A DNA stretch of 64,000 bases, taken from assembly GCF_900129865.1 (NCBI RefSeq), contig NZ_FQXD01000001.1, positions 1 to 64,000 on the forward strand. Direction: 5' to 3'. The notes under the pieces are model-generated. The model did not search any database. It saw only the letters and a program-made list of their open reading frames with translations, and was not told the origin of the DNA. Positions 45,154-54,238 of this stretch are shown here, in pieces (the first letter of the stretch is position 1; each line of letters starts with the position of its first letter). The position numbers were made by a program, and so were the translations under genes. Source of the stretch: Virgibacillus chiguensis. Its GTDB lineage: Bacteria; Bacillota; Bacilli; Bacillales; Amphibacillaceae.

Positions 45154-45843
45154 ATGAAAATAATAGAACTACCGATTGAATTTGAATTTAATGGGCAAAA
45201 AAATTGCATCTACCCTAGCCTATTTATTTCAAATAATGATGAATTAACTTTGGTCGATACAGGGTATGCAAATTTTTTGCCTTTAATTGAAAATGAAATT
45301 ATTAAGAATGGATATGAAATGAAGCAATTAAAGAACGTAATTGTTACGCACTATGACGATGATCATATAGGTTCATTATATGATTTTAAAGTAAAATATC
45401 CGCAGATTAATATTATAGCTAGCGAAATTGAATCAACATACATTAGTGGCGAAATAAAATCAGAGAGATTGGTTCAAGCTGAAGATATGCTGGAAAATTT
45501 GCCAAAAAAGGAATTGGAGTTTGGTATATGGTTTGTACAGCAATTAAGAAAGTTGAAGCATGTCGCAGTAGATGAGAAGGTAAATGATGGTGATATGATT
45601 TTAGATAGCAAGTGTAAAATAATAGCAACACCAGGTCATACTTCGGGGCATATTACATTGTATTTCCCAAGTTTAAAAAGTGTAATTACTGGAGATGCAG
45701 CTGTTAAAAATCATGATGATTTAATTATTGCTAACCCGCATTTTTGTTTAGATATTAAGCAAGCAGAACAGTCATTGAATAAAATTAAAAATCTTAAAGT
45801 TAAATATATTTATTGTTATCATGGTGGGAAATTAACTTTATGA
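45154..45843 (+). CDS. MBL-fold metallo-hydrolase
   Basis: 229 aa. Metal-binding motif THYDDDHIGS (HxxDxH-like) near residue 65, then ATPGHTSGHITLYF near 150, GDAAV and a C-terminal YCYHGGK. Similar proteins include lactonase-like and glyoxalase II-like enzymes; the substrate cannot be read. The start at 45154 has GTGGAGG directly upstream, and the longer frame lacks one. Single-gene unit with its own promoter copy and terminator, placed between yngE and dynA. Confidence 0.88.
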   Translation: MKIIELPIEFEFNGQKNCIYPSLFISNNDELTLVDTGYANFLPLIENEIIKNGYEMKQLKNVIVTHYDDDHIGSLYDFKVKYPQINIIASEIESTYISGEIKSERLVQAEDMLENLPKKELEFGIWFVQQLRKLKHVAVDEKVNDGDMILDSKCKIIATPGHTSGHITLYFPSLKSVITGDAAVKNHDDLIIANPHFCLDIKQAEQSLNKIKNLKVKYIYCYHGGKLTL

Positions 45844-45876
45844 TTTCAGTGCTATTATTTGATTCGTTATGTTGAT

Positions 45877-45924
45877 ACACACAAAAAAGTAGAGAGTACC
45901 ATCATACTTCGCTTTTTTGTGTGT
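45877..45924 (+). terminator. Terminator after the MBL-fold gene
   Basis: ACACACAAAAAAG and CTTTTTTGTGTGT enclose a 22-base loop, then TTTACG. Confidence 0.75.
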
Positions 45925-45983
45925 TTTACGATTCGTTAAGATGAAGAATGAAAGTGTGGTTTTAAATTAACTGTAATTTTATT

Positions 45984-46006
45984 ATGTAAACTAAAATGAT
46001 TTTAAG
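45984..46006 (+). repeat. Upstream motif, copy 2 (before dynA)
   Basis: ATGTAAACTAAAATGATTTT then AAG, matching copy 1 at 45002. TATAAT lies at 46030, about 60 bp before the dynA start. Confidence 0.75.
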
Positions 46007-46089
46007 TAGAAATAGAGTTACATATCTCGTATAATAGACGCTAGTAAATCGGATAAGGGGATGCAAGAGAACTTATGGGGGAGATCATC

Positions 46090-49000
46090 ATGGAGAAAGA
46101 AACCGCGCCACGTTTCGTATATCAACTAGCTTCTGTATATGAACAAGTACGCGAAAACGGAGATGACATACGCACAGAGAAATTAATTGAGCTCTACGAT
46201 AAATATAAGAGACAGGAACTCACGATCTGTTTTGCTGGGCATTTTTCTGCTGGGAAATCATCGATGATTAATGCTTTGCTTGGGCAAGATATTTTACCAA
46301 ACAGCCCAATTCCAACAAGTGCAAACATTGTTAAAATCACATCTGGCAAGGGCAGCATTAGGGTGTATTTTAAACATAGTGATCCAGAAGAATATAAAGA
46401 ACCGTTTAATTTGGAAGTCTTAAAACAATATTCCATGGATAAGGATAATATCCAAAAGATTGAAATTAGTACATCTGAACAATTGCTTCCTTCCAATTCT
46501 GCATTTATTGATACGCCTGGTATTGATGCTGCAGACGATGCAGATCGATTAATGACAGAGGGGTCGCTCCATCTAATGGATGCATTGTTTTATGTGATGG
46601 ACTATAATCATGTGCAATCAGAAGTGAATTTACAATTTATGCGTAATGTTCAACAAAAGAATATTCCGTTTTACATCATCATTAATCAGATTGATAAACA
46701 TAAGGAGTCGGAATTAACATTTGCTAGTTTTAAAGAGAGTATTAAGCAAACTTTTGATCTATGGGAAATTAAACCAGAAAAAATCTTTTACACTTCCTTA
46801 TATGAACCAAAGTCGAAGCATAACCAATTTACCGAGCTTCAAAAGACCATACAAGAATTGTTGACTAGTCGTAAACAAGCGTTATTAGATCGTAAACACC
46901 ATATAGATGACATCATTACACAACATGTTGATTTTCTTCAAGAACAATATGAAGAAGCATTGGAAAATGACTATGTTACGAGTGAGCAACAGGAAAAGCT
47001 TGTAAAAAAATCAATCATAGTAGATGCGTTATCAGCACTTGAACAGAGGGAAGCTGATTTAAAAGCAGATTTTTATAGCATTTTACAAGAAACGGTAAAG
47101 AATGCTTATTTAATGCCAGCAACACTAAGAGATAAAGCTACTTCTTTTTTAGAATCTCAACAAAGCAATTTTAAAGTTGGTTTTATTGGAGCGAAAAAGA
47201 AAACAGAGGAAGAGAGAAAAAAACGATTAACTGAATTTGTATCTGATTTACAGCAGAATGTAGAGGCTGGATTACAATGGAAACTTCGAGACAAATGGCT
47301 CCAATTGATAAAAGCGTATAAAGTGGATGATGGACAAGTCCAACATGATTTACAGCACTTTACGATTGCTGTTAAGGAAGAAGACCTTATAAGAACGATG
47401 AAACAAGGAGCGACACTTAATGGTGATGCGATCCTTCATTATACCAATGATGTGGCGCATGAAATAAAGAAGCGAGCAAAACAATTAGCACATACTTTAT
47501 GGAACCAAATTGAGCAAGCTTTTCAAGCTGAGGTGGCTCCTGAGCGTTCACGATTGAAGCAACAATTAACAGAAATCAATTATATTCAAGAAAAATCAAA
47601 CCATTATTATGCATTAGTAGATGAATTAGAACAAAAGCAAACGATGGTTAGACAGGCTCGTTATCATAAGTCTGCTACTGTGAAAATGACAATTGTAGAA
47701 ATAGAAGAACATGTATCAAAACAAAAAAAACGTATAAAATTTGCAAGTGAGCCAGCACTATTTAAGTGGGAAAACATCCCTGACAAGCTACTAACCAAAT
47801 CGAGTCAAACAACAACGGAATTAACAGAAAAAAAACAACCAGTGGATAGGGCTATAAAGGCTATTGAACAGACCATAGATACGGTTAAAAACTTACCAGG
47901 CTTTCAATCACTTATAGAAGATTTATCTCGTAAACAACAACGATTACAACATCGCACATACACGATTGCTTTATTTGGTGCTTTTAGTGCTGGAAAATCT
48001 TCATTTGCGAACGCACTCATGGGAGAAGCTGTTTTACCTGTGTCACCAAATCCAACCACTGCTACTGTCAATCGAATACACCCAGTGACAGATAAAAATC
48101 AGCATGGGACGCTATTGGTACAATTAAAAACAAAACAAGAATTAGTGAAAGAAATAACGTCGATGACAAAAAAATTTTCACCAGTTGCAAATGAACTAGA
48201 AGAATTGATTACTTGGATTACTAGGGAACAACTTCATCATCACCCAGACTTAGAAAACACGTATCAATCATTTTTGCAGGCTCTTTTAAGTGGTTTCGAT
48301 TCCATAAAGGATGACTTAGGTGAAGAAATTATTTTATCTATAGAAGCATTTCCTAGCTATGTGGCAGATGAGACGAAAGCTTGTTTTGTTGACACGATTG
48401 ATCTTTTTTACGATTGTGAATTAACTAGACAAGGAATCAGCCTTGTTGATACACCTGGAGCAGATTCTGTTCATGCCAGACATACAAATGTAGCCTTTAA
48501 TTATATTAAACATGCAGATGCAATTCTTTATGTAACCTATTATAATCATGCACTGAATCGAACTGATAAAGATTTTCTTATGCAATTAGGTAGAGTAAAG
48601 GATGCTTTTGAATTAGATAAAATGTTTTTTGTCGTTAATGCAGCCGATCTAGCAAAAGACAAAGCGGAATTATCGTTAGTTTCCACATATGTAAAAGAAC
48701 AGCTAACGCAATTAGGGATTCGTTTTCCTCGCTTGTATCCTGTCTCTAGTAGGAAAGCATTAACGGAAAAGCAAATGAATCATCGTCCTGATGAGCTTAT
48801 GAGTAAGTTTGAAGACGATTTTTATCCATTTATCCATCACGGTTTAACGAAATTGGCTGTAGCTGCAGCTTACCGAGATGTGGAACGTATAGAGCAACAA
48901 CTTCAACAATTTATAGCATCACAAAAATTGGATCAACAAGAAAAAGAGGCGTTCAAAAACGCCATTGAACAAGGACGCCAGCAAATAGAACAGATCATTG

Positions 49001-49713
49001 ATCGTATGAAAGGTACAATAGAAATAAATCAAGTGAAACAAAAAGTGGAAAAACAAATATACTATGTTTTGGAGCGATTTTCCATTCGCTTCCATGATAT
49101 GTTTAAAGAAACATTCAATCCAGCAACAATTACGGAATCCGGTAAAGAAGGTCGGCAACAGGTTTGGATTTGTCTACAAAACTTGGTTGATTACTGTCAA
49201 GCTGAATTGCTTCGAGAGTTACAAGCTGTATCGTTACGTTTAGAGGCATTTATGAATGATAAAATGTTAGAAGTATATCGATTTGCAGAGAAACAAAGTC
49301 AAAAAATTGATCATTCATTTTTGCTTGCAGAAATAGACCGAAAGAAAATTGCTTCACCTGATTTTATCAAGCCTTTAAAAAATGTTAACTTGCAAACTTT
49401 TGCTCAAATTGTTCAATCATATAAACACACAAAAGCTTTCTTTGCTAAAAATGAGAAGGAACAAATGAAAGAGACTATCTTTGAATTACTTAAACCAGTA
49501 ACGAAACAATCTATGGATGAGCATGAACAAATGATGGCCGCTTTTTATGAGGAAGAGTGGACAGTAATTATAGAGGAATTAAAACAGGCTATTGCTAATC
49601 AACTCCAAAGACATATGGAGAGTTATGAAGAGATGATGTCATCAAACGTTACGTTGCAAGAGTTATTATACAAACATGATCATATATCTGCTATTTTAGC
49701 AGATCACAAATAG
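46090..49713 (+). CDS. dynA: Bacterial dynamin-like protein DynA (two fused dynamin modules)
   Basis: 1207 aa. Two GTPase modules in one chain: P-loop GHFSAGKSSMINALLG near residue 50 with DTPGIDAADDAD, and P-loop FGAFSAGKSSFANALMG near 632 with VDTPGADSVHAR. Each is followed by long coiled-coil helices. DynA (YpbR) fuses membranes in trans and protects B. subtilis against pore-forming antibiotics and phage. The start at 46090 follows GGGGGAGA; a frame from 46075 has no site. Linked to ypcP downstream as in B. subtilis. Confidence 0.95.
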   Translation: MEKETAPRFVYQLASVYEQVRENGDDIRTEKLIELYDKYKRQELTICFAGHFSAGKSSMINALLGQDILPNSPIPTSANIVKITSGKGSIRVYFKHSDPEEYKEPFNLEVLKQYSMDKDNIQKIEISTSEQLLPSNSAFIDTPGIDAADDADRLMTEGSLHLMDALFYVMDYNHVQSEVNLQFMRNVQQKNIPFYIIINQIDKHKESELTFASFKESIKQTFDLWEIKPEKIFYTSLYEPKSKHNQFTELQKTIQELLTSRKQALLDRKHHIDDIITQHVDFLQEQYEEALENDYVTSEQQEKLVKKSIIVDALSALEQREADLKADFYSILQETVKNAYLMPATLRDKATSFLESQQSNFKVGFIGAKKKTEEERKKRLTEFVSDLQQNVEAGLQWKLRDKWLQLIKAYKVDDGQVQHDLQHFTIAVKEEDLIRTMKQGATLNGDAILHYTNDVAHEIKKRAKQLAHTLWNQIEQAFQAEVAPERSRLKQQLTEINYIQEKSNHYYALVDELEQKQTMVRQARYHKSATVKMTIVEIEEHVSKQKKRIKFASEPALFKWENIPDKLLTKSSQTTTELTEKKQPVDRAIKAIEQTIDTVKNLPGFQSLIEDLSRKQQRLQHRTYTIALFGAFSAGKSSFANALMGEAVLPVSPNPTTATVNRIHPVTDKNQHGTLLVQLKTKQELVKEITSMTKKFSPVANELEELITWITREQLHHHPDLENTYQSFLQALLSGFDSIKDDLGEEIILSIEAFPSYVADETKACFVDTIDLFYDCELTRQGISLVDTPGADSVHARHTNVAFNYIKHADAILYVTYYNHALNRTDKDFLMQLGRVKDAFELDKMFFVVNAADLAKDKAELSLVSTYVKEQLTQLGIRFPRLYPVSSRKALTEKQMNHRPDELMSKFEDDFYPFIHHGLTKLAVAAAYRDVERIEQQLQQFIASQKLDQQEKEAFKNAIEQGRQQIEQIIDRMKGTIEINQVKQKVEKQIYYVLERFSIRFHDMFKETFNPATITESGKEGRQQVWICLQNLVDYCQAELLRELQAVSLRLEAFMNDKMLEVYRFAEKQSQKIDHSFLLAEIDRKKIASPDFIKPLKNVNLQTFAQIVQSYKHTKAFFAKNEKEQMKETIFELLKPVTKQSMDEHEQMMAAFYEEEWTVIIEELKQAIANQLQRHMESYEEMMSSNVTLQELLYKHDHISAILADHK

Positions 49714-49729
49714 AAAGAAGGATTTTACT

Positions 49730-50593
49730 TTGAATAAACATCAAATAATGCTAGTTGACGGCATGGCGCTATTATTTCGAGGTTTCTTTGCCACAGCTTT
49801 CCGTGGTAATTTCATGAAGACAAGTGAAGGGATGCCAACAAATGGGGTTTATCAGTTTTTGCGCTATTTTTTAGACGCTGTGCACACATTTGAACCTACG
49901 CATGTTATCTGCTGTTGGGATATGGGGAGCAAAACTTTTAGAACGGAAATGTACGCTGATTATAAAGCGAATCGGGATAAACCACCAGTTGAATTAATAC
50001 CGCAATTTGACTTAGCAAAACAAGTAGTAGATCGTTTTAATATGCCAAATATTGGTTTAGAAAATTATGAAGCAGATGATTGTATTGGAACCCTAGCTAA
50101 GATATATGCGAAAGATCACGAAGTAACTATTCTTACAGGTGATCAAGATATTTTACAATTAGTGGATGATGGTATCCGCGTGGCAATTATGAAAAAAGGA
50201 CAGGGAAATTACGATTTATTTCATCAACATAATTTCTATGAGAAAAAAGGTATTCAACCGAAACAGATAATTGATTTAAAAGGATTAATGGGAGACCCTT
50301 CTGATAACTACCCAGGTGTTAAAGGCATCGGTGAAAAAACAGCGTTGAAATTAATTCAAGAACATGGATCTATTGATGCATTAATTGCAAATATAAATAC
50401 ATTGCCAAAAGGTGTACAAACAAAAATAAAAACAAATATGGATATGTTGCTCTTATCAAGAAGCCTTGCTGAAATAAAGTGCAATGTTCCCATTACGTGT
50501 GAACTAGACCGAGCATTATGGAATTATGATCGTGAACGAATAATTGGCACCTTCGAATCTCTAGAATGGAAGTATTTAGATAAGCTTGTATAG
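49730..50593 (+). CDS. ypcP: 5'-3' exonuclease (YpcP, Pol I-type N-terminal domain)
   Basis: 287 aa PIN/FEN-like nuclease. Metal-binding acidic residues are visible in LVDGMALLFRGFFA, ENYEADDCIGTLA and LTGDQDILQLV, then the helix-hairpin-helix GLMGDPSDNYPGVKGIGEKT. It resembles the 5' nuclease part of DNA polymerase I without the polymerase and probably removes RNA primers. TTG start with AAGAAGGA 8 bases upstream. 16 bp after dynA, probably co-transcribed. Confidence 0.94.
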   Translation: MNKHQIMLVDGMALLFRGFFATAFRGNFMKTSEGMPTNGVYQFLRYFLDAVHTFEPTHVICCWDMGSKTFRTEMYADYKANRDKPPVELIPQFDLAKQVVDRFNMPNIGLENYEADDCIGTLAKIYAKDHEVTILTGDQDILQLVDDGIRVAIMKKGQGNYDLFHQHNFYEKKGIQPKQIIDLKGLMGDPSDNYPGVKGIGEKTALKLIQEHGSIDALIANINTLPKGVQTKIKTNMDMLLLSRSLAEIKCNVPITCELDRALWNYDRERIIGTFESLEWKYLDKLV

Positions 50594-50699
50594 ACTACTT
50601 TATACTGGTAATTTCGATCCTATTATTTAAATGAGATAACTGGAGATGATTGGTCGAAAGAGAATTAACTAACTACATGACCTCTCCTGTTGTCTCAAA

Positions 50700-50735
50700 A
50701 CACAAAAACTCGGCGATGAAGCCAAGTTTTTGTGT
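50700..50735. terminator. Terminator of dynA-ypcP
   Basis: ACACAAAAACTCGGC with GCCAAGTTTTTGTGT around a 6-base loop, then TTCTG. Confidence 0.85.
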
Positions 50736-50762
50736 TTCTGTCATGTAATAAAGGTGTTTATA

Positions 50763-50806
50763 GGGGGGTACCCCATATACCTATGAGGGGTATGGGGGAT
50801 GCCCCC
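50763..50806. repeat. G-rich palindromic element
   Basis: The stretch combines GGGGGGTACCCC, CCCCATATACC pairing with GGGGTATGGGG, and GGGGGATGCCCCC. It can form alternative stems and contains several G-runs, far richer in G+C than the rest of the gap. Possibly a small mobile repeat or structured RNA. Confidence 0.5.
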
Positions 50807-51070
50807 TCTGCAATCCTTTTGTTTCATTCCTTATTACGGATACAAGCACGATGATTTAGATCCAAATACTAAAAACAGTCACTACTTTGAAAAGAAAGCA
50901 ATCGTTTGCACGTATGTCTAGCCTGTTTTTTACTGTCATGAAATCAATTTATTTGGTTAAGCTAACAAAATAATTTATAGTTAGTAAGTGGAATGTTATA
51001 TGGACTATATTGTTCAATGAGTAACACAGTAGTAATAAGTGAAAATATGTAGTATACGTGCAAAATTACA
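50807..51070. other. Intergenic region before fetA
   Basis: No gene seen on either strand and no clear regulatory element. Confidence 0.5.
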
Positions 51071-51087
51071 TCGTGAGGTTGATAAAA

Positions 51088-51729
51088 ATGGCATTGTTTC
51101 GAGCGGAAAATATAAAAGTGAAGGGGATTATTGAAATAAACAAACTAGAAATCCCTGCCCAACAAATTGTTTGTATCGTTGGAAAGAGCGGAAGTGGGAA
51201 ATCGACTTTTTTACGATTGTTAAATCATTTGGATTCGCCTGACGAAGGGACTATTTTCTATCAAGGAGAAAACATGCAGAAAATGAATCCGATCGAGCTT
51301 AGGAGATCGATAACTATGGTTCCACAAACTCCAGTCATATTTTCAGGCTCCGTAGAAGACAACTTAAAAATTGGACAGAAATTATCTGGTATAGATGTAG
51401 TAAATGAGTTAAAACTTAAAGAGACTTTAGAAAAGGTTTTTTTACATAAATCATTAGACGCTCCTGCTGAAGATTTATCAGGTGGCGAAAAACAACGGCT
51501 TGCATTAGCAAGAGCTATGTTACTACAGGCAGATGTTTTTCTTTTAGATGAGCCTTCCTCTGCATTGGATAGCGATACGGCAGCTAAGGTTATTGATATG
51601 TTTATCGAATTTATTAAAACACAAAACAAATCTTTAATTATGATTACGCATGATCTTGAGTTAGCGAGACGTGTAGCAGATGTGACCATTGAAATGGACC
51701 AATATAGCAAAACGTCTCTTAACAGTTAA
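51088..51729 (+). CDS. fetA: ABC ATPase of a FetAB-type metal exporter
   Basis: 213 aa. Walker A GKSGSGKST (about 32-40), signature LSGGEKQRLALARAM, Walker B VFLLDEPSSALD and H-loop ITHDLELA. The short Q-loop section (TMVPQTPVIFSGSVEDN) is typical of the FetA/YbbL group. The permease 44 bp downstream is FetB-like. In E. coli FetAB exports iron and helps under oxidative stress. The start at 51088 follows GTGAGGTTGA. Confidence 0.85.
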   Translation: MALFRAENIKVKGIIEINKLEIPAQQIVCIVGKSGSGKSTFLRLLNHLDSPDEGTIFYQGENMQKMNPIELRRSITMVPQTPVIFSGSVEDNLKIGQKLSGIDVVNELKLKETLEKVFLHKSLDAPAEDLSGGEKQRLALARAMLLQADVFLLDEPSSALDSDTAAKVIDMFIEFIKTQNKSLIMITHDLELARRVADVTIEMDQYSKTSLNS

Positions 51730-51773
51730 GCTATACGAATTATACAGATCTTATATGGAAAGGGGAATACAAA

Positions 51774-52568
51774 ATGAGCGAGCCAAGTTCTATTGATTTA
51801 ACTTTTTGGCAATTACTATTCGCATATGTTTTTATAGTTATTTTATGGATTATCGTTCGTGTGAAAGGTATCCCGAGGCAAAAATTAATTGTCATTTCCA
51901 CAGTACGGATGACAGTACAATTGGTTTTAGTTGGCTATTTATTAATGATTGTGTTTGAAAATCCGCATCCAGCGATCACTTTAGTCATTGTTTTATTTAT
52001 GCTTGGATTTGCTATCTATAATGTGTATAAACGTGCAACCGTAGCCATTCATATATCTGTTAAAAAGACGATTGCGCTAGCTATGGTATTAGGCATATCT
52101 GTAAGTATGGCTTATTTTTTATTCGTTGTTCTTCAATTAGATCCTTGGTATGAACCACAGTTATTTATTCCGATTGGTGGCATGATCATCGGTAATGCGA
52201 TGACTGGTATTACTTTAGGTGTAAACCAATTGCTTATTGGTATGAGAGAACAAAAAGAAAAAGTAGAAGCAGCTTTAATGTTAGGTGGAACGCCAAAAGA
52301 AGCATCCAATTCGATTATTAATGAAGCTTTTGATTCTGCACTGCTTCCAACTATTAATTCAATGGTCGGTATGGGAATTGTATTCTTACCTGGTATGATG
52401 ACAGGACAAATTATTGCTGGAGCATCTCCTGTCAGTGCTGTGAAGTATCAGATTGCAATTATGCTTGGTGTAGCAGGAACTGTTTCAATTACTGTTGTAA
52501 TTTTTCTCCATTTAACATACAAAGCGTTCTTTAACCATCGTGCACAATTGAAATTTTCTGATGACTAG
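51774..52568 (+). CDS. fetB: FetB-type permease (UPF0014)
   Basis: 264 aa, seven membrane helices. Family signatures: STVRMTVQLVLVGYLL, PIGGMIIGNAMTGITLG and the coupling stretch VEAALMLGGTPKEAS, ending LPGMMTGQIIAGASPVSAV. Works with the ATPase upstream as a probable iron (or other metal) exporter. AAAGGGGA 9 bases before ATG. Confidence 0.9.
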   Translation: MSEPSSIDLTFWQLLFAYVFIVILWIIVRVKGIPRQKLIVISTVRMTVQLVLVGYLLMIVFENPHPAITLVIVLFMLGFAIYNVYKRATVAIHISVKKTIALAMVLGISVSMAYFLFVVLQLDPWYEPQLFIPIGGMIIGNAMTGITLGVNQLLIGMREQKEKVEAALMLGGTPKEASNSIINEAFDSALLPTINSMVGMGIVFLPGMMTGQIIAGASPVSAVKYQIAIMLGVAGTVSITVVIFLHLTYKAFFNHRAQLKFSDD

Positions 52569-52875
52569 TATTTAAAAAAACAAGCACGCGTTCCATATGT
52601 GTTAACTTAGCTACTGTTTAAACTTTTTCGAAAAGAGACTTTCTTCTTAATAATATAGACTAGCAAGTGAAATAGTTTTGTTAGTGACCTATGAATGGTT
52701 GGGAAGAATTTATTAGCTTTATGATAGAATATTGAAATCTATTTCTTCATTTGCGCCTCATTAAAAAGGTTAATAGTAAAATAATGTGCACTATAAAATT
52801 GTTCTTTAACACCTATTTATGATAAAATTTAAATTATTATAAAATTCAATCTTGAATCTATTGTTAAATAGTTGA
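52569..52875. other. Intergenic region after fetB
   Basis: No supported gene. TTATGATAAAATT near 52817 resembles an extended -10 and may serve the leader peptide and isochorismatase gene. Confidence 0.45.
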
Positions 52876-52892
52876 TTTAGGAGGTAGATAGT

Positions 52893-52970
52893 ATGATTAA
52901 CCATGTAAATATTGACGTAGCAAAAACGAAGGTAGGGGCATGTCTCTTTAAGATATCGTTCGCTAAATAA
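52893..52970 (+). CDS. 25-aa ORF with strong ribosome site, possible leader peptide
   Basis: AGGAGGT lies 8 bases before ATG. The frame reads MINHVNIDVAKTKVGACLFK and ends ISFAK, 16 bp before the isochorismatase gene. It could be a translated leader that couples to the next gene, or the stub of a decayed gene. No attenuator hairpin is obvious. Confidence 0.45.
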   Translation: MINHVNIDVAKTKVGACLFKISFAK

Positions 52971-52986
52971 GAAAGGGGAGCATTAT

Positions 52987-53544
52987 TTGAAACAAATTTT
53001 ATTAATTATTGATGCACAACAAGAGCTAATAGAAGGAAACAAAGAATATGGAGCCGTTTTTTTAAAAGAGGAATTAATTAGAAATATCAATAGCGTCATT
53101 GAAAAATCAAGTAAATTAAATATTTCTGTTGTCTTTGTTAGGGATTTAGATGTTGCAGAAGGCAAAGGGAAGGGTTTTCAAGTGCATGAAGAAATCCATA
53201 TACCTAAAAATGCAACATTCTTTGATAAAACCGCAACAAATTCTTTCTATGGAACTGGACTTTTAAATTACTTTAAATCTGAAGAAATTGAACATGTAGT
53301 TATGATGGGGTGTACGACCCAGCATTGTATTGATAGCGCAGTCAGAACAGCTACGATTAATGGGTTAGATGTTACATTAGTAGGTGATGGACATTCTACA
53401 ACAGGAAGCGATATTTTACATGCAGAGCAAATTATCCAGCATCATAATAATACTCTGCATGGACATTACAATGTTGAAAACTTTTCCATTGTAAGAAAAA
53501 CAGAGGAAGATTTGTTTCATCCAACACATCATTTATATAGGTGA
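52987..53544 (+). CDS. Isochorismatase-like cysteine hydrolase
   Basis: 185 aa. The catalytic triad pattern of the family is present: Asp9 (LLIIDAQQEL), Lys in FFDKTATNSFYGT, and Cys in MMGCTTQHCIDSAVRTA with the cis-peptide before it. Such enzymes act on isochorismate, nicotinamide or other amides; the His-rich C-terminus does not reveal the substrate. TTG start with AAAGGGGAG upstream. Confidence 0.9.
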   Translation: MKQILLIIDAQQELIEGNKEYGAVFLKEELIRNINSVIEKSSKLNISVVFVRDLDVAEGKGKGFQVHEEIHIPKNATFFDKTATNSFYGTGLLNYFKSEEIEHVVMMGCTTQHCIDSAVRTATINGLDVTLVGDGHSTTGSDILHAEQIIQHHNNTLHGHYNVENFSIVRKTEEDLFHPTHHLYR

Positions 53545-53562
53545 TTTTCTTTATAAAGTAAT

Positions 53563-53604
53563 ATCCCGATTTCTTAAGTTTGACAAAGGAATTGGGATCT
53601 TTTA
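53563..53604 (+). terminator. Terminator after the isochorismatase gene
   Basis: ATCCCGATTTCTT with AAGGAATTGGGAT, then CTTTTATT. Confidence 0.82.
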
Positions 53605-53783
53605 TTGTTGCGTGTTTATTCAATATAAAATGAAAGTGTCATTAAATCGAACACTTCTGTATTGCTTTAAACTCTCTATAAGGGACGAAGCCGATTCTGT
53701 ACATACGTTAATCCAATAGGTATAGTTGGAAAAAAGGTTGTATTCCCTTTATAATGAATAAAAAACATACAGGAGGAAAATAT

Positions 53784-54209
53784 ATGGTGTTTCCTTCCAA
53801 GAAGGATCAATGGATTACTGTTCTCTTATGGGGGATTTCTATAATAGGATTTTTTATACCGCTAATTACAGGAAACGGGTTGTCTATTTTACTAATCCTT
53901 CCTTTAATTGTGTTCTTATTATGGTTTTGGTTTGCCACGGATTATCGGATTATTGGTGAAAAACTTAAAATTCGCTATGGGCCTGTTCGTCAAACGATAA
54001 ATATAAAAGAGATTGAAGTCGTTTTTCAAGCGAAAAAAAATCCTTTAGCTGCTGCGCCAGCTTTATCACTTGACCGAATTGTATTGCATTGTGGAAAATT
54101 TAACGTAACAAGTATATCACCGCTAGACAAACAACAATTTTTACAAGCACTTATTGCTATAAACCCGCATATAAAAATGGAAAAGTCGTTGAAACAATCA
54201 CTTTCTTAA
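53784..54209 (+). CDS. Membrane protein with PH-like domain
   Basis: 141 aa. Two membrane helices (about residues 12-30 and 35-53) are followed by a small PH-like beta domain (ATDYRIIGEKLKIRYGPVRQ, then TINIKEIEVVF) like those of YdbS/YyaB-type proteins. Function unknown. ATG at 53784 has AGGAGG 8 bases upstream; the longer frame from 53754 contains this site. It lies 29 bp before cysK and may share its transcript. Confidence 0.8.
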   Translation: MVFPSKKDQWITVLLWGISIIGFFIPLITGNGLSILLILPLIVFLLWFWFATDYRIIGEKLKIRYGPVRQTINIKEIEVVFQAKKNPLAAAPALSLDRIVLHCGKFNVTSISPLDKQQFLQALIAINPHIKMEKSLKQSLS

Positions 54210-54238
54210 AGTACTTGTTTAACAAGGAGGATGGGGAA

